A stretch of 26,962 nt of DNA from Ancylobacter novellus (GTDB lineage Bacteria; Pseudomonadota; Alphaproteobacteria; Rhizobiales; Xanthobacteraceae), in assembly GCA_003241485.1 (NCBI GenBank), contig QFQD01000081.1, forward strand, positions 1 through 26,962, written 5' to 3'. A program made the translations under genes and the position numbers. Below the pieces are notes generated by a model. That model did no database searches. It was not told where the DNA came from and saw only the letters and a program-made list of their open reading frames with translations. Of this stretch, positions 1 through 7,544 are shown piece after piece. The first letter of the stretch is position 1, and the number at the start of each line of letters is the position of its first letter.

Positions 1-69
1 CCTAGATTGTTGTCGCGGGTTTCGGGAGTTTCGCGACTGCATCCCCCAAGAGAACTACAGGGAGCGTGC

Positions 70-696
70 GTGGGCAAAGTCTATCAGTTTATCGAGCGAT
101 CTCCATTCCCATCACTCGTTGGCACCAAAATGCTCTCACCGAAGATGGATGATCTTAGAGGGGTTCAATTCCTGCACCCGGATCAGGTGGACGCTGCCTC
201 GGCCATTAGCGCCTCGCCGGCTACCAGAGGATATCCCGTCGATCGAGCGGGGATGCCATCTGCCGTGCTTTGGGAAAGCAAAAATAAGCCGGTTCCCGAC
301 GTTCATATGAGCCGTGGCGTGAATATCGTTTCCGAGCGCGTCCGGGACGTAATCGAGACGAGAGAGCCGGATGTTCATCAATTTCTTCCGGTGGAACTAT
401 TGCGACCAAAGGCAGATAAGCCATTTGCGAATCACTACTGGATGATCGTTTGCCGTCGCATTGATAGTCTTCACCCGATTTTGACAACGTATACGCGGGA
501 TGCGAACGGCGCGTGGAACGTCCTTGGCGGCGGCCATTTTGTATTCGATCTTTCTGTCATCGGTTCTGGCCAAATGTGGCGCGACCCAAGTATTGGAGTA
601 GGGTACACGCTCTGTTCGGAGGCTTTGGCGCTCGCGCTGTCCGCGATGAACCCAACTGGACTTGAACTACTTCCGTTCGATGCTGCGCCACGCTGA
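70..696 (+). CDS. Imm11/DUF1629-like immunity-type protein
   Basis: Encodes about 208 residues. The central motif VSERVRDVIE followed by HQFLPVEL (residues 103-110), and the C-terminal pattern WRDP...CSEALALAL...PTGLEL, match my recollection of the Imm11 (DUF1629) family. Those proteins are predicted immunity proteins of polymorphic toxin systems. There is no signal peptide or membrane segment, so a cytoplasmic protein is expected. I prefer the GTG start at 70 because AGGGAG lies at 59-64; an in-frame TTG at 7 would add 21 residues that do not look family-like. The gene is visibly more AT-rich than the trb genes and uses less biased third positions, which suggests separate acquisition. No cognate toxin gene is visible, though upstream sequence is cut off. 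Family assignment is from memory of motifs, without a search. Confidence 0.6.
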   Translation: MGKVYQFIERSPFPSLVGTKMLSPKMDDLRGVQFLHPDQVDAASAISASPATRGYPVDRAGMPSAVLWESKNKPVPDVHMSRGVNIVSERVRDVIETREPDVHQFLPVELLRPKADKPFANHYWMIVCRRIDSLHPILTTYTRDANGAWNVLGGGHFVFDLSVIGSGQMWRDPSIGVGYTLCSEALALALSAMNPTGLELLPFDAAPR

Positions 697-745
697 GCGA
701 GTCGGTTTCCTGTCCACACCTCGCACTGTTGACGCTGCTAGCTGT

Positions 746-767
746 CGCGGAAATCCTAGATTTCGCG
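746..767. repeat. Imperfect palindrome, CGCGGAAATC / GATTTCGCG
   Basis: CGCGGAAATC (746-755) pairs with GATTTCGCG (759-767) except for one extra G. The octamer CCTAGATT inside it (755-762) also occurs at 1-8 of the window, and TGTCGCGG occurs at both 12-19 and 743-750. The immunity-like gene is therefore flanked by similar short sequences. Function unknown. Confidence 0.4.
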
Positions 768-803
768 GCAAAATCGACTGCATTGAACTTCCAAAGAAAT
801 TTC

Positions 804-856
804 TGTCGCAAAACTCCCTCGCAGAAGTCGGCATTTTGCGACCGAGTTTTGCGACA
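804..856. repeat. 13-bp perfect inverted repeat with internal direct repeat
   Basis: TGTCGCAAAACTC (804-816) is the exact reverse complement of GAGTTTTGCGACA (844-856), with 27 bases between the arms. TTTTGCGAC occurs in direct orientation at 834-842 and again at 847-855, 13 bp apart. The arrangement resembles a multi-subsite binding region for a recombinase or regulator. It could also be a relic of a transposon end. No adjacent recombinase gene is visible. Confidence 0.5.
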
Positions 857-998
857 CGTTGCCTGCACGCATCAAGACGAATCAGGACATGGCCACGGCC
901 AGTGTAAGGACCGCCGCCGCACGCCGCTCCCCGATCATCGTCCTATTCGCCGCCGATAGCCGCCGCGTGCCGCACGGGCTCCGATAGTTGTTGAACAG

Positions 999-1018
999 GC
1001 CCGATTTCGGGCTCTTTT
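999..1018 (+). terminator. Terminator-like hairpin before trbB
   Basis: GCCCGA (999-1004) pairs with TCGGGC (1007-1012) and is followed by TCTTTT (1013-1018), the form of a small Rho-independent terminator. The loop is only two bases, so some pairs must open. It would insulate the trb operon from upstream transcription. TTGAAC at 991-996 and the AT-rich bases after the hairpin could instead be part of a weak promoter. Confidence 0.45.
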
Positions 1019-1023
1019 AATCA

Positions 1024-1037
1024 TCCCCGATCGGGGA
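1024..1037. promoter_or_regulatory. Perfect 14-bp palindrome upstream of trbB
   Basis: TCCCCGATCGGGGA is a perfect palindrome ending 33 bases before the trbB ATG at 1071. Its position fits an operator or a 5' leader structure controlling the mating-pair operon. No regulator is identified, and binding is inference. Confidence 0.4.
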
Positions 1038-1070
1038 ACTGTCTGTTGCGTCCCCTTGGCTTGGGACAGC

Positions 1071-2057
1071 ATGGCGAACAATTCTCATCAGAAACCGGAG
1101 GCGATCCAGCGCGGCGCGCGCATGTTGCGCACCGCGCTCGGTCCCGCCATCGCCCGCTTTCTGGAAGACCCCGCCGTTGTCGAGGTGATGCTGAACCCAG
1201 ACGGGCGCATCTGGATCGACCGTCTCTCCCAAGGACTGTCCGACAGCGGCGAAATCCTCTCGCCCGCCGACGGCGAGCGCATCGTGCGCCTGGTCGCCCA
1301 CCATGTCGGCGCCGAGGTCCACGCTCGGTCCCCGCGCGTCTCGGCCGAACTGCCCGAGACGGGGGAACGGTTCGAAGGACTTCTTCCCCCCGTCGTCGCC
1401 GCACCGGCCTTCGCCATCCGCAAACCCGCCGTCGCCGTCTTCACCCTCCACGACTATGTGGCCGCCGGGATCATGTCGGCGGATCAGGCCGTGACCCTGC
1501 GCGAAGCCGTCGCATCGCGGGCCAACATCCTCGTCGCGGGCGGCACCTCTACCGGCAAGACCACGCTGACCAATGCGTTGCTCGCCGAAGTCGCCAAGAG
1601 CGGGGATCGCGTCGTCATCATCGAGGACACGCGCGAGCTGCAATGCACCGCGCCGAACCTCGTCTCCATGCGCACGAAGGAAGGCGTCGTCACGCTCTCC
1701 GATCTCGTCCGCTCCTCGCTACGCCTGCGCCCCGACCGCATCCCCATCGGCGAGGTGCGCGGTTCTGAGGCGCTCGACCTCCTCAAAGCCTGGGGCACCG
1801 GCCATCCCGGCGGCGTCGGCACCATCCACGCCGGCACCGGCATCGGCGCGCTGCGCCGTCTCGAACAGCTCATCCAGGAAGCCGTCGTCACCGTCCCGCG
1901 CGCGCTGATCGCCGAGACGATCGACCTCGTGGCCGTCCTTTCCGGCCGCGGCTCCGTGCGCCGGCTCGCCGAACTCGCCCGCGTCGAAGGGCTCGGCCCG
2001 GACGGGGACTACCGCGTCACCGCAGCCACCCCCAGCAACACAGGAGACCCTTCATGA
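1071..2057 (+). CDS. trbB: TrbB, conjugation secretion ATPase
   Basis: TrbB is the VirB11-type hexameric ATPase that powers P-type conjugative type IV secretion at the cytoplasmic face of the inner membrane. The protein has 328 residues. The Walker A motif GGTSTGKT lies at residues 157-164, followed by the Asp-box IIEDTRELQ, the GEVRGSEALDLL segment and the His-box GTIHAG, all expected in this family. I chose ATG 1071 over the in-frame TTG at 1056 because GGGA sits just upstream and the protein then begins like its relatives. It is the first gene of the trb operon and its stop overlaps the trbC start in ATGA. No defects are seen. Confidence 0.93.
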   Translation: MANNSHQKPEAIQRGARMLRTALGPAIARFLEDPAVVEVMLNPDGRIWIDRLSQGLSDSGEILSPADGERIVRLVAHHVGAEVHARSPRVSAELPETGERFEGLLPPVVAAPAFAIRKPAVAVFTLHDYVAAGIMSADQAVTLREAVASRANILVAGGTSTGKTTLTNALLAEVAKSGDRVVIIEDTRELQCTAPNLVSMRTKEGVVTLSDLVRSSLRLRPDRIPIGEVRGSEALDLLKAWGTGHPGGVGTIHAGTGIGALRRLEQLIQEAVVTVPRALIAETIDLVAVLSGRGSVRRLAELARVEGLGPDGDYRVTAATPSNTGDPS

Positions 2058-2386
2058 TCCGCATGTCCATGCGCGTCCGTCGCACCGTCGCGACCGCCGC
2101 CGCCTTCGCCTATCTCAACCTCGTCCTCGTTCCCGCCGCACACGCTTCCGGCTCCTCCATGCCATGGGAAGCGCCGCTCCAGAAAATCCTCCAGTCGATC
2201 GAAGGCCCGGTCGCGAAGATCGTCGCCGTCATCATCATCATCGCGACGGGCCTGGCGCTCGCCTTCGGCGACACGTCCGGCGGCTTTCGCAAGCTGATCC
2301 AGATCGTGTTCGGCCTGTCGATCGCCTTCGCGGCCAGCTCGTTCTTCCTGTCGTTCTTCTCGTTCGGCGGCGGGGCGCTCGTCTGA
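2054..2386 (+). CDS. trbC: TrbC, conjugative pilin precursor
   Basis: TrbC is the VirB2-like major pilin subunit of the conjugative pilus. The 110-residue product has an Arg-rich start and a hydrophobic signal segment ending AHA at residues 29-31, the likely signal-peptidase site. Two further hydrophobic helices follow (IVAVIIIIATGLALAF and a Phe/Ser-rich C-terminal helix), the classic small prepilin layout. AGGAGA at 2042-2047 supports the ATG at 2054, which overlaps the trbB stop. The stop overlaps the trbD start. In plasmid RP4 TrbC is cyclised; whether this one is cannot be told here. Confidence 0.9.
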   Translation: MIRMSMRVRRTVATAAAFAYLNLVLVPAAHASGSSMPWEAPLQKILQSIEGPVAKIVAVIIIIATGLALAFGDTSGGFRKLIQIVFGLSIAFAASSFFLSFFSFGGGALV

Positions 2387-2664
2387 TGGCGGTCGCTTTC
2401 GAGCAACTCGACGTGCCGGGATTCAGCGTCCCGGTTCACCGCGCGCTGACCGATCACATCCTGCTCGGCGGTGCGCCGCGTTCCATCGCGATCCTCAACG
2501 GGACGCTGGCCGGGGCCGTGGGCCTCGGCCTGCGCCTCTGGCTGGTCGGCTTGGCTATCTGGGCCGTGGGGCATTTTGCAGCCGTCTGGGCCGCCAAGCG
2601 CGATCCGCTCTTTGTCGAAGTCGGCCGGCGCCATCTGCGCGTCCCCGGTCATCTCACGGTCTGA
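2386..2664 (+). CDS. trbD: TrbD, inner-membrane mating-pair protein
   Basis: TrbD is a small VirB3-like inner-membrane component that works with the TrbE ATPase and the pilin. The 92-residue protein starts MAVAFEQLDVPGF, the usual TrbD/VirB3 opening with a PVHRALT motif. It has a hydrophobic hairpin at about residues 37-68. The ATG shares its A with the trbC stop codon (TGATG), so translation is probably coupled. An earlier in-frame start inside trbC would give a longer product, but that segment is only the shadow of trbC. Confidence 0.88.
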   Translation: MAVAFEQLDVPGFSVPVHRALTDHILLGGAPRSIAILNGTLAGAVGLGLRLWLVGLAIWAVGHFAAVWAAKRDPLFVEVGRRHLRVPGHLTV

Positions 2665-2678
2665 GGGAGGCGACACCC

Positions 2679-5117
2679 ATGATGAACCTCGCCGAATATC
2701 GCCGTAGCGCCAGCCGGCTTGCCGATTTCCTGCCATGGGCCGCACTGGTCGGCCCCGGCATCGTCCTGAACAAGGATGGCTCGTTCCAGCGCACCGCATC
2801 ATTTCGCGGTCCCGATCTCGATAGCGCAGTGGCGGCCGAACTGGTTGCCGTCGCCGGCCGCATCAACAACGCCTTCCGCCGTCTCGGCTCAGGCTGGAGC
2901 ATCTTCGTCGAGGCGCAGCGCCACGAGGCCGCGACCTATCCGAACAGCATCTTTCCTGATGCCGCGTCCGGCCTGGTTGATGCCGAGCGCAAGGCCGATT
3001 TCGAGGAAGAAGGCGTTCACTTCGTCTCAGGATATTACCTGACCTTCCTCTATCTGCCTCCGGCCGAGGAAGCCGCTCGTGCCGAGACCTGGCTTTACGA
3101 GGGCCGCGAGCGCACCGGCGTCGATCCGAACGAGATCCTGCGCACGTTTACCGATCGCACCGATCGCGTGCTGGCGCTGCTCGACGGCTTCATGCCCGAA
3201 TGTGGCTGGCTCGATGATGCGGAGACGCTGACCTATCTGCATTCGTGCGTTTCCACCAAACGCCACCGCGTCCGCGTGCCGGGAACGCCGGTCTATCTCG
3301 ATGCGCTGCTCGCCGACCAGCCGCTGACCGGCGGGCTGGAGCCGCGCCTTGGCGATCAGCATCTGCGCATCCTTACCGTTATCGGCTTTCCGACCGCGAC
3401 CACGCCCGGCCTGCTCGACGATCTCAACCGGCTGGCATTCCCCTATCGGTGGAGCACCCGCGCGATTCTGCTCGACAAGACCGACGCGACCAAGCTGCTG
3501 ACCAAAATCCGCCGCCAGTGGTTCGCCAAGCGCAAATCGATCGCGGCGATCCTCAAGGAAGTCATGACCAACGAGGCGTCCGCCCTCGTGGACACCGATG
3601 CCGCCAACAAGGCGGCCGATGCCGACATGGCCTTGCAGGAGCTGGGTCAGGACGTGGCAGGCATGGCCTATGTCACGGCCACCATCACCGTATGGGACGC
3701 CGATCCGCGTCTTGCCGACGAGAAGTTGCGCCTCGTCGAGAAGGTCATCCAGGGCCGCGACTTCACGGCCATGATCGAGACCGTCAATGCCGTCGATGCC
3801 TGGCTCGGCTCACTCCCCGGACATGCCTACGCCAATGTCCGCCAGCCGCCCATCTCGACGCTCAATCTCGCCCACATGATCCCCCTCTCTGCCGTGTGGG
3901 CGGGGCCGGAACGGGACGAGCACTTCGATGCTCCCCCGCTGCTTTACGGCAGAACGGAAGGCTCGACCCCGTTCCGGCTATCCCTTCACGTCGGCGATGT
4001 CGGGCATACGCTCGTCGTCGGCCCGACCGGCGCGGGCAAATCCGTGCTGCTCGCGCTCATGGCCCTGCAGTTCCGCCGCTACGAGCGCTCCCAGGTCTTC
4101 GCCTTCGACTTCGGCGGCTCGATCCGCGCCGCCGCGCTCGCCATGGGCGGCGACTGGCACGATCTCGGCGGCGGATTGACCGAGGGGGACCAGTTCTCCG
4201 TCTCGCTCCAGCCACTCGCCCGCATCGACGACACCTACGAACGCGCCTGGGCGGCCGACTGGATCGTCGCGATCCTGACGCGCGAAGCCATCCAGATCAC
4301 TCCAGACGTGAAGGAGCATATCTGGACGGCGCTGACCTCGCTCGCCTCCGCGCCGGTCGAGGAACGCACCATCACCGGCCTGTCGGTGCTGCTCCAATCC
4401 AACGACATCAAGCAGGCGCTCCGGCCCTATTGCGTCGGCGGTGCCTATGGCCGGCTGCTCGACGCCGAGGCCGAACATCTCGGCTCCGCCGACGTGCAGG
4501 CGTTCGAGATCGAGGGGCTGGTCGGCACCGGCGCGGCGCCGGCTGTGCTGTCCTATCTTTTCCATCGCATCGGCGACCGGCTCGACGGGCGGCCGACCCT
4601 ACTCATCATCGACGAGGGCTGGCTTGCGCTGGACGATGAAGGCTTCGCCGGCCAGCTCCGCGAATGGCTGAAGACGCTCAGAAAAAAGAACGCCTCCGTC
4701 ATCTTCGCCACGCAGTCGCTGTCCGACATCGACAATTCGAGCATCGCGCCGGCCATCATCGAAAGCTGCCCGACGCGCCTGCTGTTGCCGAACGAACGCG
4801 CGATCGAGCCGCAAATTACCGCGATCTATCGGCGCTTCGGCCTCAACGACCGGCAGATTGAAATCCTCGCGCGGGCCACGCCCAAGCGCGACTATTACTG
4901 CCAGTCGCGGCGCGGGAACCGGCTCTTCGAGCTGGGCTTGTCGGAAGTCGGCCTCGCGCTCTGTGCCGCATCCTCCAAATCCGACCAGACCCTGATCGCC
5001 AATCTCGTCGCCGAACACGGCCGCGACGGCTTCCTCGCCGCGTGGCTTCGCGCCCGCGACGCCGGATGGGCCGTCGATCTCATCCCGAAGTTCCCCGCAG
5101 CCGAAAAGGAGACTTGA
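2679..5117 (+). CDS. trbE: TrbE, VirB4-like conjugation ATPase
   Basis: TrbE is the large VirB4-family ATPase needed for pilus assembly and substrate transfer, bound to the inner membrane. The 812-residue length is normal. The N-terminal CagE/TrbE/VirB domain covers roughly residues 1-400. Walker A GPTGAGKS is at 448-455 and Walker B LLIIDE at 641-646, followed by the LRKKNASVIFATQSLSD segment typical of VirB4 proteins. GAGGGAGG at 2663-2670 is a strong ribosome-binding site; ATG 2679 is followed by another ATG at 2682, so either may start translation. The stop lies two bases before the short spacer to trbJ. No frameshift was seen. Confidence 0.94.
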   Translation: MMNLAEYRRSASRLADFLPWAALVGPGIVLNKDGSFQRTASFRGPDLDSAVAAELVAVAGRINNAFRRLGSGWSIFVEAQRHEAATYPNSIFPDAASGLVDAERKADFEEEGVHFVSGYYLTFLYLPPAEEAARAETWLYEGRERTGVDPNEILRTFTDRTDRVLALLDGFMPECGWLDDAETLTYLHSCVSTKRHRVRVPGTPVYLDALLADQPLTGGLEPRLGDQHLRILTVIGFPTATTPGLLDDLNRLAFPYRWSTRAILLDKTDATKLLTKIRRQWFAKRKSIAAILKEVMTNEASALVDTDAANKAADADMALQELGQDVAGMAYVTATITVWDADPRLADEKLRLVEKVIQGRDFTAMIETVNAVDAWLGSLPGHAYANVRQPPISTLNLAHMIPLSAVWAGPERDEHFDAPPLLYGRTEGSTPFRLSLHVGDVGHTLVVGPTGAGKSVLLALMALQFRRYERSQVFAFDFGGSIRAAALAMGGDWHDLGGGLTEGDQFSVSLQPLARIDDTYERAWAADWIVAILTREAIQITPDVKEHIWTALTSLASAPVEERTITGLSVLLQSNDIKQALRPYCVGGAYGRLLDAEAEHLGSADVQAFEIEGLVGTGAAPAVLSYLFHRIGDRLDGRPTLLIIDEGWLALDDEGFAGQLREWLKTLRKKNASVIFATQSLSDIDNSSIAPAIIESCPTRLLLPNERAIEPQITAIYRRFGLNDRQIEILARATPKRDYYCQSRRGNRLFELGLSEVGLALCAASSKSDQTLIANLVAEHGRDGFLAAWLRARDAGWAVDLIPKFPAAEKET

Positions 5118-5119
5118 CC

Positions 5120-5890
5120 ATGAAGACCCGTACTTTCCGCACGCGCGCCATGGCGCTCGCCGCAACCATGCTGGCAGCCGCACCGATCGCGTTGTCGCCG
5201 ATGGTGGCCACGCCGGCACTGGCATGGCGCATCGTCTATGACCCGACGAACTACGCACAAAACGTCCTGACCGCCGCGCGCACGCTTGAGCAGATCACCC
5301 ACCAGATCACCTCGCTTCAGAACGAAGCACAGATGCTCATCAACCAGGCGAAGAACCTCGCGAGCCTGCCGTTCTCCGCGCTCCAGACTTTGCAGCAGAA
5401 CGTCCAGAAGACGCAGCAGCTCTTGAGCCAGGCGCAGGGGATCGCGTTCAACGTCCAGCAGATCGATCAGATGTTCAGCCAGAAATACGGCAACATCTCC
5501 CTGTCGACGACGGATGCTCAACTCGTCGCCAACGCCCGCGACCGCTGGAAGAACACCGTCGGCGGCTTGCAGGACGCCATGCGCGTGCAGGCCGGGGTCG
5601 TTTCCAACATCGATAGCAACCGCACGCAGATGTCGGCGCTGGTCAACCAGAGCCAGGGCGCGACCGGCGCGCTTCAGGCGACGCAGGCCGGCAATCAGAT
5701 CCTCGCCCTGCAATCCCAGCAGCTTTCGGATCTCGTGGCGCTTCTCGCCTCCAACGGCCGCGCGAGCGCGCTGACCGAGGCCGAGCGCTCCGCCGCAGCC
5801 GAACAGGGCCGCGAGCAGCGCCGCCGGTTTCTGACGCCCGGCTCCGGCTACCAGCCGGGCAACGCGCAGATGTTCAACAACGGCAACTGA
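5120..5890 (+). CDS. trbJ: TrbJ, periplasmic mating-pair protein
   Basis: TrbJ is the VirB5-like, periplasmic or pilus-tip-associated component of the Trb apparatus. The 256-residue product has an Arg-rich start, a hydrophobic signal core and a probable signal-peptidase cut after ALA at residues 33-35. The mature part begins WRIVYDPTNY, a hallmark of TrbJ proteins, and continues as long Gln-rich, coiled-coil-like helices (LEQITHQITSLQNEAQ; LQTLQQNVQKTQQLL). AAAAGGAG just upstream supports ATG 5120. In RP4 the trbJ-trbK pair contributes to entry exclusion, and the same order is kept here. Confidence 0.9.
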   Translation: MKTRTFRTRAMALAATMLAAAPIALSPMVATPALAWRIVYDPTNYAQNVLTAARTLEQITHQITSLQNEAQMLINQAKNLASLPFSALQTLQQNVQKTQQLLSQAQGIAFNVQQIDQMFSQKYGNISLSTTDAQLVANARDRWKNTVGGLQDAMRVQAGVVSNIDSNRTQMSALVNQSQGATGALQATQAGNQILALQSQQLSDLVALLASNGRASALTEAERSAAAEQGREQRRRFLTPGSGYQPGNAQMFNNGN

Positions 5891-5900
5891 GGGCGTGACC

Positions 5901-6188
5901 ATGGACGGCAAGATGCTGGCACGCCTCGGCGCAATCGTCTTCGTCGCCGTCGCCATCACAGCGACGGTGATCGAGCTGACCCGCAAAGAGGACGCGCCGG
6001 CATCTTCGCCGGTGCGCCTTCACCAACCCGCTTCCGATCCGCTGCGCGAAAGCCAGCGCCGGTGCCAGCAGCTTGGCCAGAAGGCGACCGAGGATATCGC
6101 GTGCATGCGCGTCTGGGCGGAAACGCGCGACCGCTTTCTCGGCCGCACGCCCGCGCCGTCCTCGCCCACTCAGATCGAAGGACGCTGA
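5901..6188 (+). CDS. trbK: TrbK-alt type small membrane protein
   Basis: This is a small protein of 95 residues with one N-terminal membrane segment (LGAIVFVAVAITATVIEL) and a charged periplasmic-side tail. The tail contains two Cys residues in the pattern RRCQQLG...DIACMRVWAETRDRFLG. That arrangement and its place between trbJ and trbL match the alternative TrbK proteins of alphaproteobacterial elements, which are annotated as putative entry-exclusion proteins. An entry-exclusion role is inferred from position and naming only. ATG 5901 is preferred to GTG 5895. The stop is three bases from the trbL start. Confidence 0.8.
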   Translation: MDGKMLARLGAIVFVAVAITATVIELTRKEDAPASSPVRLHQPASDPLRESQRRCQQLGQKATEDIACMRVWAETRDRFLGRTPAPSSPTQIEGR

Positions 6189-6191
6189 TCC

Positions 6192-7544
6192 GTGGGAGGC
6201 GCTGGCGTCATCGATAATTTCCTTGGGGTCTTCACCCGCTATATCGACTCCGGCTTCGGCCTGTTGTCCGGCGAGGTCGCCTTCATCGCGACCACGCTCA
6301 TCGTGATCGACGTGACGTTGGCTGCGCTGTTTTGGTCCTGGGCCGCCGACGACGACATCATCGCCCGGCTCGTCAAGAAGACGCTGTTCGTCGGCGTCTT
6401 CGCCTACCTCATCGGCAACTGGAACAATCTCGCCAAGATCGTCTTCGACAGCTTCGCCGGCCTCGGCCTGAAGGCGAGCGGGACCGGGTTTTCGACCGCC
6501 GACCTCATGCGCCCCGGCAAGGTCGCACAGACCGGCCTCGACGCCGCCCGGCCGTTGCTCGAATCCATCTCCGACCTGATGGGCTGGGTCGCCTTTTTCG
6601 AGAACTTCATCCAGATCGCCTGCCTGCTCTTCGCCTGGGCGCTGGTCATCCTCGCCTTCTTCATTCTGGCGATCCAGCTCTTCGTCACCCTGATCGAGTT
6701 CAAGCTGGCGACGCTGGCGGGCTTTGTCCTGATCCCATTTGGCCTCTTCGGAAAAACCGCCTTCATGGCCGAAAAGGTGCTCGGCAATGTCATCTCGTCG
6801 GGCATCAAGGTTCTCGTGCTGGCCGTCATCATCGGCATCGGCTCTACGCTGTTCAGCCAGTTCACCGCCGGGTTCGGAGGAGTAACGCCGAGCATTGACG
6901 ACGCCATGGCCGTCGTGCTCGCCGCCTTGTCATTGCTCGGCCTCGGCATTTTCGGACCGGGCATCGCATCCGGCCTGGTCAGTGGTGGGCCGCAGCTTGG
7001 CGCTGGCGCTGCCGGTGGGACCGGCCTTGCCGCGGGCGGCGTGGTGCTGGCCGGCGCTGGCGCTGCCGGCCTCGCCGCCAAGGGCGGTTCAGCCGCGCTT
7101 TCCACCGGAGCTGCCGCCGTGCGCGGTGGCGCGACAGCCGCAGGCGCGGCATCCGCCGCCTTCAGCCTCGGTTCGCTCGGCCAGTCGGGTGCGGCGGGCG
7201 CGGCATCCGGCATGGGCGGTGTCGGACGGGCGGCAGGCAACGCGGCCTCGTCGCCGCTTCGCCGTGCGGCGGCGAGCGTCAAATCCAGCTTCTCAGACGG
7301 CGTGAAGAGCGGTTTCGGCGCGACGGGCGGTTCCTCGACCATGGGAACCATCGGCGGCTCCGCCGATGCGAGCGCCGACGCATCCGCCACCCATACCGCC
7401 AAGCGCCAGCCCGATTGGGCGAAGCGAATACAGCGCTCGCAGCGCCTCTCACATGGCGTCCAGACCACGACCCACGCCGTCCGCTCCGGCGACAGCCACG
7501 GCTCCGGCTCTTCCGTCAACCTCTCCGAAAGTGACCGCTCATGA
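6192..7544 (+). CDS. trbL: TrbL, polytopic VirB6-like channel protein
   Basis: TrbL is the VirB6-like multi-spanning inner-membrane protein that forms part of the conjugation channel. The 450-residue protein has about six hydrophobic helices within residues 1-260, including FIATTLIVIDVTLAALFW and a long segment around LLFAWALVILAFFILAIQLF. The remaining part is a low-complexity tail rich in Gly, Ala and Ser (roughly residues 260-450), which is common in TrbL proteins. The start is GTG 6192, three bases after the trbK stop. The gene ends in an ATGA overlap with trbF. Confidence 0.9.
   Translation: MGGAGVIDNFLGVFTRYIDSGFGLLSGEVAFIATTLIVIDVTLAALFWSWAADDDIIARLVKKTLFVGVFAYLIGNWNNLAKIVFDSFAGLGLKASGTGFSTADLMRPGKVAQTGLDAARPLLESISDLMGWVAFFENFIQIACLLFAWALVILAFFILAIQLFVTLIEFKLATLAGFVLIPFGLFGKTAFMAEKVLGNVISSGIKVLVLAVIIGIGSTLFSQFTAGFGGVTPSIDDAMAVVLAALSLLGLGIFGPGIASGLVSGGPQLGAGAAGGTGLAAGGVVLAGAGAAGLAAKGGSAALSTGAAAVRGGATAAGAASAAFSLGSLGQSGAAGAASGMGGVGRAAGNAASSPLRRAAASVKSSFSDGVKSGFGATGGSSTMGTIGGSADASADASATHTAKRQPDWAKRIQRSQRLSHGVQTTTHAVRSGDSHGSGSSVNLSESDRS

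Larger units (their letters stand above)
697..1070. other. Non-coding, repeat-bearing region upstream of trbB
   Basis: I see no convincing gene here. The stretch contains several copies of a GTCGC/GCGAC motif next to A or T runs, a 13-bp inverted repeat, a hairpin with a T run and a perfect palindrome close to trbB, each listed separately. It separates the immunity-like gene from the trb operon and could hold the trb promoter. Confidence 0.6.

Noticed and set aside
662..907. Short frames in the gap upstream of trbB
   Set aside because: They lie over the inverted repeats and have no family resemblance. Their composition matches translated non-coding DNA.
1056..1070. TTG start for trbB giving five extra residues
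   Set aside because: The ATG at 1071 has a better-placed GGGA and gives a family-like N terminus.
3245..4639. 464-residue frame inside trbE in another phase
   Set aside because: It is Arg/Pro/Ala-rich with no recognisable domain, while trbE in the main frame has both Walker motifs and normal length.
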